Assembly (NCBI GenBank): GCA_019090365.1
Contig: JAHRWC010000409.1
Coordinates: forward strand, 1-7,529
Reading direction: 5' to 3'
From: Flavobacteriaceae bacterium
GTDB taxonomy: Bacteria; Bacteroidota; Bacteroidia; Flavobacteriales; Flavobacteriaceae
Length of the DNA stretch: 7,529 nucleotides
This document shows positions 6,629-7,529 of this stretch, in pieces (the stretch's first letter is position 1; every line of letters starts with the position of its first letter). The notes under the pieces were generated by a model. That model made no database searches. It worked only from the letters and a program-made list of their open reading frames with translations, and was not told the DNA's origin. The position numbers and the translations under genes were made by a program.

Positions 6629-7339
6629 ATGAAAAAAAAAATAATCCTATTTTCTTTACTTAGTATCATTTCATTTTCTGAAATCAATGCACAAGATGGA
6701 AAAATGCAAACGAAAAAAAATGCTGTAATGTTCGATCTTGTTTCTAGAAATAGTTTTGCTTTAGACTATGAAGAAGTTTATGAAGGAACTCCTTATAACA
6801 ACCCTAACTTTTTAATGGGTGATATTTATATAAATAATAAGCTTACTGCACCTAATACTTCTTTACGATATAATATATATGCTGATGAGATAGAAGTTAA
6901 AGAAAATCCTAATGATGATGAAACAAAATTAAAAGCTTTAACCAAATCTCCAGACATACATATTACAATACTTAATAAAAAATATGTATACCTATCTAAA
7001 ACGCAAGGTATTCCTGCAGGAGGTTACTTTTTAGAATTACAGAAAGGGAAAAATGTAATGCTTTATAAAAAATTGATTAAAAAATATTATCCAGAGAAAA
7101 AAGCAAAAACTTCATTTGAAAGAGATCTTCCTGCTTCGTTTAAAGACAAGCCAGTTTATTACTTTAAAACTATAGATGGAACAATGAATGAAATTCCTAC
7201 TTCTAAAAATAAAATCATTAAGTCACTTAGTGAGTTAAATAAAGGAATAAAAGCTTATATAAAAAGCAATAAAATTAACGTTACTACCGAAAAAGGATTA
7301 ATTAAAGCCCTTAAATATTGCGATGCTAATATGCTTTAA
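6629..7339 (+). CDS. Secreted protein of an uncharacterised Flavobacteriia family, paralogue 3
   Basis: This 236-residue protein of unknown function has a signal peptide likely cleaved after Ala21 (INA, then Gln22). Family blocks appear in the same order as in copies 1 and 2: EGTPYNN (52-58), GDIYINNKL (64-72), RYNIYADEIEVK (80-91), GGYFLEL, LYKKLIKKYYP, SFERDLPASF and a basic tail KAYIKSNKINVTTEKGLIKALKY (208-230). The usual YYNSL ending is replaced by YCDANML, which includes the only cysteine. That replaced tail is the part whose DNA overlaps the antisense 3' end of tsaB (7326-7339), so the divergence may come from the overlap. Codons 2-5 are written as a run of ten A (6632-6641), a possible slippage site. 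The gene is isolated upstream by the terminator at 6503-6540. Confidence 0.84.
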   Translation: MKKKIILFSLLSIISFSEINAQDGKMQTKKNAVMFDLVSRNSFALDYEEVYEGTPYNNPNFLMGDIYINNKLTAPNTSLRYNIYADEIEVKENPNDDETKLKALTKSPDIHITILNKKYVYLSKTQGIPAGGYFLELQKGKNVMLYKKLIKKYYPEKKAKTSFERDLPASFKDKPVYYFKTIDGTMNEIPTSKNKIIKSLSELNKGIKAYIKSNKINVTTEKGLIKALKYCDANML

Positions 7340-7529
7340 AATCTTTTAAATAGTAAGGCTCAAAATAGGCGACATCTTCGATGTCGCTTTTTTTATGTTT
7401 ATGCTCAGCAATTATTGCCATTTCTTTAGAAGATGGCATTCTATTTTCTATAAACTTTGCATTTTTATGGTTGCAAATAGCTTTAAATTTTTCAACACCA
7501 TTGCCTATAAAAAAAACATTCTCAATATC
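7326..7529 (-). CDS. tsaB: tRNA threonylcarbamoyladenosine biosynthesis protein TsaB, C-terminal part
   Basis: The minus strand is open from the window edge to a TAG at 7328-7326, giving the last 67 residues of a protein whose start lies outside. The residues match the C-terminus of Bacteroidota TsaB: FFIGNGVEKFK (6-16 of the visible part), MPSSKEMAIIAEH (31-43) and the diagnostic EDVAYFEPYYLKDF (51-64). TsaB is the inactive, dimerising partner of TsaD in the complex that makes the t6A37 modification on ANN-decoding tRNAs, a near-universal cytosolic function. The stop lies within the 3' end of paralogue 3, so the two genes overlap tail-to-tail by 14 bases. Codons for KKSDIEDVA coincide with a hairpin plus T tract on the opposite strand. 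No terminator for this gene is visible directly downstream. Confidence 0.87.
   Translation of the reverse strand, partial: DIENVFFIGNGVEKFKAICNHKNAKFIENRMPSSKEMAIIAEHKHKKSDIEDVAYFEPYYLKDFKAY
7369..7394 (+). terminator. Terminator of paralogue 3, lying inside the tsaB coding region
   Basis: GCGACATC (7369-7376) and GATGTCGC (7380-7387) form a perfect 8-bp stem with a TTC loop, followed on the plus strand by T7 (7388-7394). It begins 30 bases after the stop of paralogue 3. On the opposite strand the same bases encode Lys-Lys-Ser-Asp-Ile-Glu-Asp-Val-Ala of TsaB, and the T tract is the complement of Lys codons. It acts only for plus-strand transcription, since the minus strand has no T tract after the stem. 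Confidence 0.78.

Larger units (their letters stand above)
4901..7339 (+). other. Tandem array of three paralogous secreted-protein genes
   Basis: Three consecutive genes of 235, 232 and 236 codons encode proteins with the same order of motifs: signal peptide, G(S/T)PYxN, IYxNxK(L/V), RYN with DE(I/F)E(I/V)K, a YF-containing strand followed by a KK-rich stretch, and a basic tail of the form K(A/S)(F/Y)xKxxK(I/V)xIK. Protein similarity is clear by eye but the DNA is well diverged, so the duplications are not recent. Each copy has a different transcriptional context: coupled to the lipoprotein gene, then two separate units. Confidence 0.85.

Noticed and set aside
4901..7339. Paralogues as disulfide-bonded clients of the CHWC lipoprotein
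   Set aside because: Copies 1 and 2 contain no cysteine and copy 3 only one, so an oxidoreductase-client system is not supported.
7340..7529. Non-coding 3' flank at the right edge
   Set aside because: The minus strand is open throughout and encodes the conserved TsaB C-terminus, so the stretch is coding.
1..7529. CRISPR array, insertion sequence, tRNA or other RNA gene
   Set aside because: No spaced direct repeats, transposase motifs, terminal repeats or cloverleaf-like segments were found on reading both strands.

Overview
The window reads as a chromosomal segment from a marine or soil-type Flavobacteriaceae bacterium (Bacteroidota). The support is low G+C, A/T-ending codons, no Shine-Dalgarno sites, promoters of the TAnnTTTG (-7) type, signal peptides ending in S/A-Q, a Bacteroidota-style lipobox lipoprotein, and a choice-of-anchor L adhesin of the kind exported by the type IX secretion system. 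No mobile element, CRISPR array, rRNA or tRNA was seen, and the genus cannot be named from this sequence alone.

Layout. Positions 1-1438 (minus) hold the first 479 residues of a large secreted choice-of-anchor L protein whose C-terminus lies outside the window. A compact divergent promoter region (about 1439-1511) separates it from a plus-strand run of six genes. The first is a NifU-family iron-sulfur carrier with a doubled Nfu N-terminal domain (1512-2411). Next is a 66-residue dodecin lacking the classical flavin-stacking Trp (2491-2691), followed by a strong hairpin. Then comes a 706-residue lipoprotein with a DUF255 thioredoxin-like CHWC domain plus an (alpha/alpha)6 barrel, the SSP411/YyaL family (2779-4899). 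One base after its stop begins the first of three successive, mutually related secreted proteins of 232-236 residues (4901-5608, 5785-6483, 6629-7339). At the right edge, on the minus strand, lies the 3' end of tsaB (7326-7529), which overlaps the last paralogue tail-to-tail by 14 bases.

How it fits together. The left half is housekeeping and cofactor biology: iron-sulfur delivery, a small dodecameric binding protein and an envelope thioredoxin-fold protein. The right half is a local expansion of an uncharacterised secreted family. Its members share a G(S/T)PY...RYN...DE(I/F)E(I/V)K block and a basic C-terminal block ending near YYNS. The first copy is apparently co-transcribed with the CHWC lipoprotein, while the second and third have their own upstream regions and are separated by a very strong 36-base palindromic terminator. 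The paralogues have no cysteine, or only one, so they are not obvious disulfide clients of the CHWC lipoprotein.

The most notable points are the paralogue array and its one-base coupling to the SSP411-like lipoprotein, a terminator embedded inside the antisense tsaB coding region, a terminator whose right arm doubles as the next promoter's -7 element, and the non-canonical dodecin.
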